Positions 35,189 to 43,158 of a DNA stretch of 64,000 nucleotides are shown here, in pieces. Position 1 is the first letter of the stretch, and every line of letters begins with the position of its first letter. Under the pieces are notes generated by a model. That model did no database searches, was not told where the DNA came from, and saw only the letters and a program-made list of their open reading frames with translations. The position numbers and the translations under genes are program-made. The stretch is taken from assembly GCA_002492525.1 (NCBI GenBank), contig DKZA01000025.1, forward strand, positions 21,815 through 85,814. Direction: 5' to 3'. The stretch comes from Lachnospiraceae bacterium UBA7086 (GTDB lineage Bacteria > Bacillota > Clostridia > Lachnospirales > Lachnospiraceae).

Positions 35189-35587
35189 TCAGGGTCTGAT
35201 CAATTCTATCATGCCGGCCACGGCGCTGCTTAAGAAGACTACATCTCTTCCTCCCAGGGCGGGAGCGGGAGTGGGCGTGTCGATAGCGATATAACCGTTG
35301 GCGGTAAGATCTGCAAAGGCAGCATCAAAATCAACAGTTTCATAGCAGATATGATAGGGACTGTTTTTGTAGCGTTTCATTAACCCGGATACCACCGAGT
35401 CTTCGGCATAAGGGGAGACCAGTTCTATCCGGTAACCGTCTTTGCAAAGGAAACAGATATCTACCTTGCGGGTTTCGTCGCGCAGGGTATCCTGTTCCAC
35501 CTGGAAGCCAAGAGACAGGAAAGCATCTTTGGCTTTTTCTATTTTTTTGACGAGATATCCGATGTGGTGTACTGTTAAAGGGGACAT
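35189..35587 (-). CDS. VOC-superfamily protein (glyoxalase/methylmalonyl-CoA epimerase-like)
   Basis: 132 aa from the Met at 35587 (complement), with AGGAG eight bases upstream; the open frame beyond it runs into the repeat region. It starts LTVHHIGYLVKKIEKAKDAF, the VOC fold with a metal-ligand His, and has DICFLCKDGYRIELVSP, YHICYETVDFDAAFADL and GMIELIRP, giving further His and Glu ligands. The layout resembles methylmalonyl-CoA epimerase. FkbH-type genes often have such a neighbour in clostridial and other glycan loci, so a role in handling the acyl unit is plausible. It is convergent with the ACP gene. Confidence 0.8.
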   Translation of the reverse strand: MSPLTVHHIGYLVKKIEKAKDAFLSLGFQVEQDTLRDETRKVDICFLCKDGYRIELVSPYAEDSVVSGLMKRYKNSPYHICYETVDFDAAFADLTANGYIAIDTPTPAPALGGRDVVFLSSAVAGMIELIRP

Positions 35588-35613
35588 GTAAGAGGCTCCT
35601 TTCTGTGTGGAGG

Positions 35614-35747
35614 ATTGTGCAAATAGCATAATCAACGCAGACGCGCTTGCGCTCCGCTCCGAACGTAACGGCACTAAGCTCGAAAAATACCTCGCTAAGT
35701 GCCGACGTTCTCCAAGGGTCTGCTTATGTTTATGCTATTTACACAAT
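35614..35747. mobile_element. MITE-like element with 18-bp terminal inverted repeats
   Basis: ATTGTGCAAATAGCATAA (35614-35631) matches the complement of 35730-35747 at 17 of 18 bases. Inside, GCAGAC (35637-35642) pairs with GTCTGC (35718-35723), and GAACGT...GGCACT...AAGC (35661-35679) pairs with GCTAAGTGCCGACGTTC (35694-35710). The whole 134 bases can fold into one long stem. There is no coding capacity and no clear target duplication was found. The last 18 bases of the window carry the same end sequence, which argues for a dispersed family. Confidence 0.6.
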
Positions 35748-35777
35748 CATTTCAGTATTGAAAATGAGTTTCTTAGG

Positions 35778-35917
35778 TTGTTTGCGAAGCAGAATCAAAT
35801 CTTTCTGTGTATCCGAGTCCGCGAAGCGGAGCTCGTATAGTTGTTTGCGAAGCAGAATCAAATCTCTTTGTGTATCCGAGTCCGCGAAGCGGAGCTCGTA
35901 TAGTTGTTTGCGAAGCA
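35778..35917. repeat. 63-bp tandem repeat with GCGAAGC mini-hairpins
   Basis: Copy 1 is 35778-35840, copy 2 is 35841-35903 and a partial third copy is 35904-35917. The copies are nearly identical. Each holds TTTGCGAAGCAGA and the perfect hairpin TCCGC-GAA-GCGGA; the array ends GTTTGC-GAA-GCAAAC, also a perfect hairpin. The core GCGAAGC occurs five times, at 35784, 35821, 35847, 35884 and 35910, alternating 37 and 26 bases apart. Together with the element at 35614-35747 this fills the gene-free stretch 35588-35983. Confidence 0.9.
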
Positions 35918-35983
35918 AACTACTATTAGTATACCAAGAGGAAAGAAGAATGTAAAACCATATATAGGAAAAGAGAGGTTTTC

Positions 35984-36433
35984 ATGAAGATCAAGGCACT
36001 TTATGAGAAATACAGAGATTTTATTATGGAAGTGGTTCATTTCGGAATCGTGGGCGTGATGAATACACTGATAGGATATCTGATCATGTCGGGATTATAT
36101 AATCTGGCGCACTGGAATTACTGGGTATCCAGCGGTACATCCTATTTTATCGGCAGTGTGTTTTCTTATTACATGAACGGTAAAGTGACCTTTAAGGTGG
36201 AAAAGAAAGACAAGTGGCTTCCCTGGCGGTTTACCATCAATATTGTGGTCTGTTACGGGTTGGCCTACGGAATTGCCAGACCGCTCATTCGTTATCTGCT
36301 TAAGGCGCAGCCTGCGGTGGTGGTAGATAATGTGGCTATGGTTCTGGGCATGATGTTGTTCATCGTGATGAATTTCTTCGGGCAGAAGTTGTTTGTATTC
36401 AGGACAGGAAGGAAAAAGCACGACGTTTCGTAA
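35984..36433 (+). CDS. GtrA family membrane protein
   Basis: 149 aa with four membrane helices. EVVHFGIVGVMNTLIGYLI, then SYFIGSVFSYYMNGKVTFK and MNFFGQKLFVF, are the standard GtrA landmarks (FxxVG, N-K-x-x-x-F). GtrA proteins are thought to help flip or stabilise polyprenyl-phosphate sugars made by GtrB-type enzymes; candidates here are the products of 15022-16011 and 26830-27789. AGAGAGG precedes ATG 35984. The next gene begins 11 bases downstream, a probable user of the flipped donor. Confidence 0.9.
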   Translation: MKIKALYEKYRDFIMEVVHFGIVGVMNTLIGYLIMSGLYNLAHWNYWVSSGTSYFIGSVFSYYMNGKVTFKVEKKDKWLPWRFTINIVVCYGLAYGIARPLIRYLLKAQPAVVVDNVAMVLGMMLFIVMNFFGQKLFVFRTGRKKHDVS

Positions 36434-36444
36434 CGAGGAGTTCT

Positions 36445-38202
36445 ATGAAAAATTTATTGGAACGCAAATGGTTTCGCTGGCTGACTAAATACTGGTTTCT
36501 TTTTCCGATTGCAGGCTTTATGGTGCTTATGGCGGTAGTGATGTTTGGCTATGGGGAACGCAGTTATATTGCAGTGCACGATAACATGGATTTGTTTCTT
36601 GCGCAGTATCAGATGTTGAAAAATACAGGTTCTTTTTTTAAGCATGGCGTGAATGTGCCCTTTTTGGGTGGCGTCAGCAGGGATCTTCTGCCATCGGAAC
36701 TGTCTTTATACAGCTTGCTGTATGTGATGTTTCCCACTTACATGGCCTACGTGTTGGGGCTTCTTTTGAAGATTGTACTGGGGATATTTTCTTTCTGCCT
36801 GCTGTCAAAAGAACTGTTTGGCGAGAAGTACAGGATGTATCGTCCCGTTATCTATATGGTGGGATTTGCTTATGGCATTATTTATTTTTTTCCGGCGTTC
36901 GGGTTTGCCTTTGCGTCCATTCCGCTGTGCGTTTATCTGCTGATTAAGATATACAGGCAGCCTCATATCAAATGGTATCTGGCGCTTTTTGCCTATCCGC
37001 TTTTGTCCTATTTTTCCTATCATGGTATTTTCATTCTGGGTTATCTGGTGATTGCTGTGGTATGGGTTTCCATCCGGGATAAAAAGCTGGCAAAATCCTT
37101 GGCAGGAGCATTGTTTGTGCTGGCGGCAGGATATGTGGTGTGTGAGTACCGTTTGTTTGGACAGATGCTTTTGAGCGATGAGGTGACAATCCGTTCCACT
37201 ATGGTGAATCCGTCACTTTCTCTGCGGGAAATTGGAAGAGAGATTCTTGCGGTATGGAAAGATGGTATTTTTCATGCGGAGGATGTGCACAGCAAAGTGA
37301 TCATGCCGGTCTGTGCCCTTTATTTTGTAATCTTGAACGGGTCCTATTTATGGAAGAAACAAGGCAGGAAGATACTGCAGGATCCTTTTAATCTGTTGAT
37401 GGCATGGATTCTGTTTAACTGTCTGATATATGGTCTGTATGATCTGGAACCGCTGCGGACGTTTGTGGAGACGATTCTGCCGCCTTTGCAGGGGTGGCAG
37501 TTTAACCGGACGATTTTCTTTAATCCGTTTCTCTGGGATCTGGCACTTTTGCTGATTCTGATACGTCTTTATGATCGAGGAATCGTGACTTTGTGGGCGG
37601 CCAATATCCTTGTGTGTGCGGCGGCGCTGGTGGTGATTCTGACTCCCACCAGGTATAATGATCTTTATACCACCTGCCACCATAGATTTTATGCCTGGAA
37701 TCATGGAACAGAAGTGGATGCGCTTGATTATGAGCAGTTCTATGCTACAGAGTTGTTTGAACAAATCAAGAGGGAGATTGGCTATGATGGCCAGTGGTCC
37801 GTTGCCTACGGTATGCATCCGGCGGTGCTTGAATATAACGGTATCGCTACTTTGGATGGGTATCTGGGGTTTTATGCCCAGCAATATAAAGAGGATTTCA
37901 GAAAAATCATTGCGCCGGCCATCGAACGTGTGGAGGCAAGCCGGATTTATTATGATGACTGGGGAGCCAGGGTTTATCTGTATTCCGGTACGGACGAGAG
38001 CGTGGTCAGTTCTGATAAGACTGTTTATGCCACGGATGACAGGCTCTATATAGATCCGGAGGCCTTCGGGGAACTTGGAGGAACCTATATTTTTTCCAGG
38101 ATCAGATTTTCCAATGCAGATGAAATGGAACTGCAGATACTTGGTGAGTATACGGCGGAGGATGAAAGCCTGACAGTGTATGTTTATGAACGCAGCCGAT
38201 GA
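36445..38202 (+). CDS. Polytopic membrane protein, DUF6044-like
   Basis: 585 aa with about 11 membrane helices in the first two-thirds and an outside C-terminal region of about 170 residues. The first outside loop has AVHDNMDLFLAQYQMLKNTG and PFLGGVSRDLLPSELSLYS, which I associate with DUF6044, a GT-C-like family. The acidic HDNMD motif takes the place of the catalytic acidic residue. Its place 11 bases after gtrA supports a role in transferring a sugar from a polyprenyl carrier to an outside acceptor. Confidence 0.7.
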   Translation: MKNLLERKWFRWLTKYWFLFPIAGFMVLMAVVMFGYGERSYIAVHDNMDLFLAQYQMLKNTGSFFKHGVNVPFLGGVSRDLLPSELSLYSLLYVMFPTYMAYVLGLLLKIVLGIFSFCLLSKELFGEKYRMYRPVIYMVGFAYGIIYFFPAFGFAFASIPLCVYLLIKIYRQPHIKWYLALFAYPLLSYFSYHGIFILGYLVIAVVWVSIRDKKLAKSLAGALFVLAAGYVVCEYRLFGQMLLSDEVTIRSTMVNPSLSLREIGREILAVWKDGIFHAEDVHSKVIMPVCALYFVILNGSYLWKKQGRKILQDPFNLLMAWILFNCLIYGLYDLEPLRTFVETILPPLQGWQFNRTIFFNPFLWDLALLLILIRLYDRGIVTLWAANILVCAAALVVILTPTRYNDLYTTCHHRFYAWNHGTEVDALDYEQFYATELFEQIKREIGYDGQWSVAYGMHPAVLEYNGIATLDGYLGFYAQQYKEDFRKIIAPAIERVEASRIYYDDWGARVYLYSGTDESVVSSDKTVYATDDRLYIDPEAFGELGGTYIFSRIRFSNADEMELQILGEYTAEDESLTVYVYERSR

Positions 38203-38248
38203 GCGCTGCGGACAGTATCAATAACGGGAATGACAAAGGAGGACCAAA

Positions 38249-39232
38249 ATGCCAATCAGGGTACACAATTTTGGAGGCGTAGTCGGCTGGAACGCCAAAA
38301 AATATCTGCCGAGACTTTCCAGTGAAAGTTATTTAAAGCTTCAGTTTATCAGCAGAAGAAAGTCTCAGAAACATTATATAGATTATTTCCTGGATCATAA
38401 GGAGGCGCCGCATCCTTTGGTGGTGAATCTGGAGACAGTGAATCGTTGCAACAGTACCTGCGAGTTCTGTACTGCCAATATTCATGCGGAGAAGCGTCCT
38501 TATAAGAAGATGGAGGAAGATCTCTATTATTCTATTATCGATCAGCTTCATGACTGGGATTATAAAGGGCATCTGACGCTTTATGGAAACAACGAGCCGT
38601 GGCTGGATAAGCGGATCGTAGGGTTTCATCGGTATGCCCGGGAAAAACTGCCGGGAGCTTTTATTTTCATGTCTACCAACGGACTTTTGCTGGATGTGGA
38701 TAAGGTAAAATCCATTGTGCCTTATGTGGATCAGCTGATTATCAATAACTATTGTTTGGATATGAAGATGCATGATAACGTAAAGATTATTTACGAATAC
38801 GTAAAGGCACACCCGGAAGAGTTTCTGAACGTGGATATCCTTATTCAAATCCGTTATCTGAAGGAAGTGCTGACAAACCGGGCGGGCAGTGCGCCGAATA
38901 AACAATCCAAAGGCAAGATTGTGAAGGAAACCTGCCTGATGCCTTTTACGGATATGTGGATTACGCCACATGGTAAAATGGGAATCTGCTGCTGTGATAA
39001 TTTTGAAGTGACTGAGATGGCAGATTTAAATCAGGTATCTGTGAAAGAGGGATGGAACAGTGATAAATACAGACAGCTGCGGGAAGTAATTGCCACGGGC
39101 AGACAGAACTATCCCTTTTGCAAATATTGTGATTTTATTGACGCTGGGCTGCGTATGGACGCGGTGGATGATGTCCTGAAACACCGGGAAAAGATGCATG
39201 GTGCCAGACAGTCTGTATTCAAGAAAAAATAA
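38249..39232 (+). CDS. Radical SAM protein with SPASM-like domain
   Basis: 327 aa. LETVNRCNSTCEFCTANIHA at about residues 62-81 holds the CX3CX2C cluster motif that binds the SAM-cleaving [4Fe-4S] centre. LTLYGNNEPWLDKRI follows at the usual glycine-rich strand. The C-terminus has ETCLMPFTDMWITPHGKMG and then ICCCDN, with CKYCDF at the end, a SPASM-type auxiliary-cluster region. Such proteins modify peptides or sugars; in glycan clusters they can deoxygenate, epimerise or methylate. GGAGG precedes ATG 38249. The substrate is unknown. Confidence 0.85.
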   Translation: MPIRVHNFGGVVGWNAKKYLPRLSSESYLKLQFISRRKSQKHYIDYFLDHKEAPHPLVVNLETVNRCNSTCEFCTANIHAEKRPYKKMEEDLYYSIIDQLHDWDYKGHLTLYGNNEPWLDKRIVGFHRYAREKLPGAFIFMSTNGLLLDVDKVKSIVPYVDQLIINNYCLDMKMHDNVKIIYEYVKAHPEEFLNVDILIQIRYLKEVLTNRAGSAPNKQSKGKIVKETCLMPFTDMWITPHGKMGICCCDNFEVTEMADLNQVSVKEGWNSDKYRQLREVIATGRQNYPFCKYCDFIDAGLRMDAVDDVLKHREKMHGARQSVFKKK

Positions 39233-39251
39233 AATGGATGGCGGATGAAAA

Positions 39252-40331
39252 ATGGGTGGAAAGAGAAGTAGAAAAAAGCCAAATCATGGGAAAAAAAGAG
39301 GCAGGAGGACGAATCCCGGACAGATTGCGGCAGTGTCAGTGTGCGCAGTCGTATTGTGTGCAGTGGCTGTCTGTGTCGTTATCTGGGGAGCGGGCCGCCT
39401 CATGGGTTCTCAAGATGCCGGAAAGACGGCAGATATAGCGGCAAAGGATATACAGGAAGGTAAGTCGCAGGAAGAGACAGTTCCCAGAATCCTGACAGAA
39501 GAGCCTGGTCAGTCGTTGTCAGCCGTTGTCCGGAAGGAGGAACAGGAAACTGCTCCTCAGACAGTCTCTGCCCAGGGGAAGGAACAGGAGGGAGAGGAGC
39601 AGCAGATGCCGCAGGAAACAGAACAGACGGAGACCACGGTTTCCATTCTGGGGGACAGTATCTCCACTTTCCGGGACTATATTCCGGCAGGATATTATGA
39701 CTTTTTTCCGGAGAACGGACTGGTATCCGATGTAAATGATACTTGGTGGAAACGGGTTTTAGACGATACGGGATGGACGCTTTATGTGAATGGTTCCAGT
39801 TCCGGGGCAACCTGCACGGGAGATTCTACCGGTACGGCAGACCCGCAGTGCGGCTGTAATGAATTTCGTACGGGAGCGCTGTATGGACCGGGCAAGGCGG
39901 TGCCGGATGTGATCATCGTGTACATGGGAACCAATGATCTGTTACAGAGTATCCCTATGGGGGACAATGACGGCACAAGGCAAGTGGCGGAAGGACAGAT
40001 TCTGGCGTTCTCAGATGCCTATACATTAATGATTGATAAACTGTTGGCAAAGTACCCGGCATCGAAGATTTATTGTTGTACGATTACCCAGATTGGTGAT
40101 TACGGAACCACTACGCCATATGTGGAGTTTGTCAATGGCGAGGGACTGACTGCGGCGGATTATAGTGCCAGGATCATGCAGATTGCAGCAAAGAAGGGGC
40201 TTCCTGTCATTGATCTGTATTCCTGCGGTATTGCGGTGGATAATCTGCACAATACCAGTGCGGACGGTGTACATCCCACACCGGACGGGATGAAGTATAT
40301 TGCAGAGGCAGTCAGAAAGGCATTGGACTGA
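39252..40331 (+). CDS. Membrane-anchored SGNH/GDSL hydrolase
   Basis: 359 aa. A basic N-terminus (about 24 residues rich in Lys and Arg) precedes a membrane helix near residues 25-48 and a Glu/Gln-rich linker. The SGNH domain has VSILGDSISTFRDY (Ser136), VNGSSSGATC, VYMGTNDLLQ and ADGVHPTPDGMKYIAEAV. All four catalytic blocks are present. Four Cys residues in the region SGATCTG to QCGCNEF could form disulfides. It probably acts outside on an acylated polymer. The next gene starts one base after the stop. Confidence 0.85.
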   Translation: MGGKRSRKKPNHGKKRGRRTNPGQIAAVSVCAVVLCAVAVCVVIWGAGRLMGSQDAGKTADIAAKDIQEGKSQEETVPRILTEEPGQSLSAVVRKEEQETAPQTVSAQGKEQEGEEQQMPQETEQTETTVSILGDSISTFRDYIPAGYYDFFPENGLVSDVNDTWWKRVLDDTGWTLYVNGSSSGATCTGDSTGTADPQCGCNEFRTGALYGPGKAVPDVIIVYMGTNDLLQSIPMGDNDGTRQVAEGQILAFSDAYTLMIDKLLAKYPASKIYCCTITQIGDYGTTTPYVEFVNGEGLTAADYSARIMQIAAKKGLPVIDLYSCGIAVDNLHNTSADGVHPTPDGMKYIAEAVRKALD

Positions 40332-40332
40332 T

Positions 40333-42411
40333 ATGAAAGAAAGAAAAGAAGCGGTCATTCGTACATTGATGTTTTTGTTGTTCCTGTTCGTGATCCTGGG
40401 CGTGAATGTGGCCAGGCATTACGACAGGACTTTTTATGCCTGTGGTCCCGCTGATTTTTTCAGTCTGGATCGGGGTAGCTATGAGGTGCTGATTGATACC
40501 AGGGAACCGGCGGCAGAAAGCTGTCGTATCTATTATGAAACCAACGGACAGGAGCGTATTCTTATAGAGGAGGTTGTGAAGTCGGGAGTGGGCGGCCGCT
40601 TTGGGGTAGAACTGCCTTCTAATATCCGCAATGACAGCGTCAGGGCAGTTCTGCTCGATGCGTCAGGGACAGAACTGCCACAGATTGACGTGATGCGGAT
40701 TACCCGGATACTGCCGGTTAGACAGACGGCGGTTTATCTGGTGCTTTGTCTGGGGATAAGCCTGCTTCTTTTCAGGTGGTTTGGCGGCGGGCGGCTGTCC
40801 TGTCTGCTGACAGGCTTTGTGAGTGTAGCGCTTCTTCCTCTATATCCGGTTTTTTGTGCGGCACCTGGACAGATAATGATTTTAATTGTGACATGCATGT
40901 CACTTCTTTTTCTGGCAGACCGGAAGGCAGGAATTTCCAGGGAAAGTATTGTCAGATATGTATTTTTCCTGGCGCTTTCTCTTGCAGCGCTCTATTTTTG
41001 CACGGAATCGTCGCCTCTTTATGCCCGCAATCCCTGGGATGATACCAGCATCTATTATTCTATAGGCAGAGGCATTACCCAAGGGTATGTACCTTACCGG
41101 GATATGTTCGATCATAAGGGGCCTGTAGTCTTCTTTCTGTATGCGCTGGGATATCTTTTTACGCCGGACCGCTTTTATGGGATTTATCTTTTGGAAAGCT
41201 TCTGTTTTTCTGGTGTTTTATATGTTGTCTATAAAATATACAGACTATATTTTGAACAGAATATGGCACAGGTACTGACGATTGTTTCGATGATTTTTCT
41301 TTTGGACGGCACTTTTCTTGTCTATGGAGGATCCTGCGAGGAGTTTACCATGGTGATTTATGCCGTCATCCTGTATGGATATTTGTCTTATTTTTCCGGC
41401 AAAAAGGAGTATACCGGGCATTTTATGGTTTTGGCAGGAATTCTCTGCGGTCTTTCGTTCTGGATGAAATTTAATATGACGGTGTGTCTGTTGGTGCTGG
41501 TGGGGATGATGTTTCTACACAGACTCTTTAGCGGACGAAACATTATCAGGGATGTCCTGCTATTTGCGGGAGGCGTGGCAGGAGTCAGTGTTCCTGTGGT
41601 CGGTTATTTTCTCTGCAAGGACTCTGTCGGTTATCTCAAGAACGGCTATTTTGATGCAAATCTTGCCTATGCGGATGTGAAGACTTTGGGAGAGACGTTT
41701 GCCGCATTGGGACAGAATGTGCTGCTGGCGGTCACCGATAATCCGGGGATATCCTTAGTGGTTGCGGTGGGAATTCTGGGATTTTTGATTTCTTCCCGTT
41801 ATATTCGTAACGTGTTGGGTAAGATAGGCCTGGTGATGGCTTTTGGCGTATTGACAGGCAGTACCTATATCAGTTATGCCTTTCTGTATTACTACTGTCT
41901 TGTAGCTGTGTTTGCCGTATTGGGGATCATTATCATTGCGGGAATCCTAACGGACAGGGGACGAAGGTGGAATATAGGTATGGGAACGGCTTTTGGACTG
42001 GCCCTGCCAGGTCTTTGTCTGCTGCTTGTCTTTAATCAGAATTACAGGGAGGCGGCGGTGTTCTCTGAGAACTTTACGTTGTGCGATGTGTGTGAGAAAG
42101 AAATGGAAAATGCGTCTGGCAGACAGGAGAAGACGCTTCTTTTGTACCGTAACCACAGGGCCCAGATGATGACTTTTGCGGATGTGAAGCCGGCCGCCAG
42201 ATATTATTTTGCCCCCAATATCAGTAAGCATATTCCGGAGATCAATGAAGAACAAGATCGCTATATCCATGAAGGGATTGCGGAGTTTGTACTGGTGGAT
42301 CATGCGGAAATATATCCTTCGCTTGTGGAATGGGGATTGTATCAGTATGACCAGATTCTTGACTGGCAGCAGGGACGGGAGAGCGTTCAGTTATACCGTC
42401 TGAAGAGATAG
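40333..42411 (+). CDS. Polytopic GT39-like membrane protein with N-terminal beta domain
   Basis: 703 aa from ATG 40333. One membrane helix (about residues 10-30) is followed by an outside domain of about 95 residues, mostly strands, and then about 11 further helices. NPWDDTSIYYSIGRGITQGY then YRDMFDHKGPVVFFLYA is the pattern of GT39-like clostridial proteins, with acidic residues placed at the outer face. The outside part before the helices may bind the acceptor. It is the last gene of the glycan locus; the zinc-ribbon module begins 107 bases later. Confidence 0.75.
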   Translation: MKERKEAVIRTLMFLLFLFVILGVNVARHYDRTFYACGPADFFSLDRGSYEVLIDTREPAAESCRIYYETNGQERILIEEVVKSGVGGRFGVELPSNIRNDSVRAVLLDASGTELPQIDVMRITRILPVRQTAVYLVLCLGISLLLFRWFGGGRLSCLLTGFVSVALLPLYPVFCAAPGQIMILIVTCMSLLFLADRKAGISRESIVRYVFFLALSLAALYFCTESSPLYARNPWDDTSIYYSIGRGITQGYVPYRDMFDHKGPVVFFLYALGYLFTPDRFYGIYLLESFCFSGVLYVVYKIYRLYFEQNMAQVLTIVSMIFLLDGTFLVYGGSCEEFTMVIYAVILYGYLSYFSGKKEYTGHFMVLAGILCGLSFWMKFNMTVCLLVLVGMMFLHRLFSGRNIIRDVLLFAGGVAGVSVPVVGYFLCKDSVGYLKNGYFDANLAYADVKTLGETFAALGQNVLLAVTDNPGISLVVAVGILGFLISSRYIRNVLGKIGLVMAFGVLTGSTYISYAFLYYYCLVAVFAVLGIIIIAGILTDRGRRWNIGMGTAFGLALPGLCLLLVFNQNYREAAVFSENFTLCDVCEKEMENASGRQEKTLLLYRNHRAQMMTFADVKPAARYYFAPNISKHIPEINEEQDRYIHEGIAEFVLVDHAEIYPSLVEWGLYQYDQILDWQQGRESVQLYRLKR

Positions 42412-42518
42412 CCGGGTGCGGTTGCGCTTGAGCGTAGGATATGATAAAATAAAGAGCGTTATGATGTATAAGGATGATACAAAATTTTACACAGGATCAG
42501 AAAGTTGGAGGGAGAGAG

Positions 42519-43136
42519 ATGAAATTTTTTAATGGCACCAAAGAACCCACGGAAATGGATCGGGTAATGGAGAATATTACCCAGACGGAAAATGAGATCC
42601 GGGGACGAATTTACCAGTTGGGAGAGATGTTTTATCAGGCGAATAAGGAAAAGGACAGAGGAGAGGTAGAAGAACAGTATTATGCGGTCATTGATCTGGT
42701 CAATAAACTGGAGCAGAACAGAATAGGTTATTATAAGAATAAACTGCGTCTTGAGGGACAGATGATGTGTGCGCACTGCGGGGCAGTTATTCCTTATGGC
42801 AGTATGTTCTGTAATGTCTGCGGACAGAGGGCGGATGGTCAGACAGCGGCACCTGCCATGGGCGTGGCACCAGCGCCGGCAGCACCGCCTATGGGGGCAC
42901 CGACCCCGGCAGCGCCGCCTATGGGAACACCGATTCCGGCAGCACCGCCTATGGGAACACCAACCCCGGCAGTACCGCCTATGGGAGGAGATATGGCATC
43001 AGCTATACCGCCGGCAGGAGAAGATATGTCTGGGGGAGCTGAGGCGGCATCAACGATACATAAGTGTAGTCAGTGCGGTGCGGTATTAGAAGAAGGCAGC
43101 TTGTTCTGTGAGTCGTGCGGCGCTAAGGTACAGTAG
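42519..43136 (+). CDS. Double zinc-ribbon protein with Pro/Ala repeat linker
   Basis: 205 aa from ATG 42519, preceded by GGAGGGAGA. Residues 1-80 are charged and helical, probably coiled coil. A zinc ribbon follows (CAHCGAVIPYGSMFCNVCG), then four copies of a ten-residue PMGTPTPAAP-type repeat, then a second zinc ribbon (CSQCGAVLEEGSLFCESCG). There is no membrane helix, so it is cytoplasmic or membrane-associated through partners. It starts a module of three zinc-ribbon proteins and an ABC system. The function is unknown. Confidence 0.8.
   Translation: MKFFNGTKEPTEMDRVMENITQTENEIRGRIYQLGEMFYQANKEKDRGEVEEQYYAVIDLVNKLEQNRIGYYKNKLRLEGQMMCAHCGAVIPYGSMFCNVCGQRADGQTAAPAMGVAPAPAAPPMGAPTPAAPPMGTPIPAAPPMGTPTPAVPPMGGDMASAIPPAGEDMSGGAEAASTIHKCSQCGAVLEEGSLFCESCGAKVQ
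42876..42986 (+). repeat. In-frame 30-bp tandem repeat in the zinc-ribbon gene
   Basis: Units start at CCGGC 42876, 42906, 42936 and 42966, three full and one partial. They differ at a few bases only and encode a Pro/Ala/Met/Gly linker. The length could vary between strains by slippage. Confidence 0.85.
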
Positions 43137-43158
43137 TAGATAAGAGGGAGAGATAGGG

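Noticed and set aside
35778..35917. CRISPR array
   Set aside because: The two units are directly adjacent and nearly identical over their full 63 bases, with no unique spacers and no cas genes.
35607..35955. Small open frames across the repeat region
   Set aside because: They arise from the tandem 63-bp repeat and the inverted-repeat element; the predicted peptides merely repeat themselves and lack ribosome sites.
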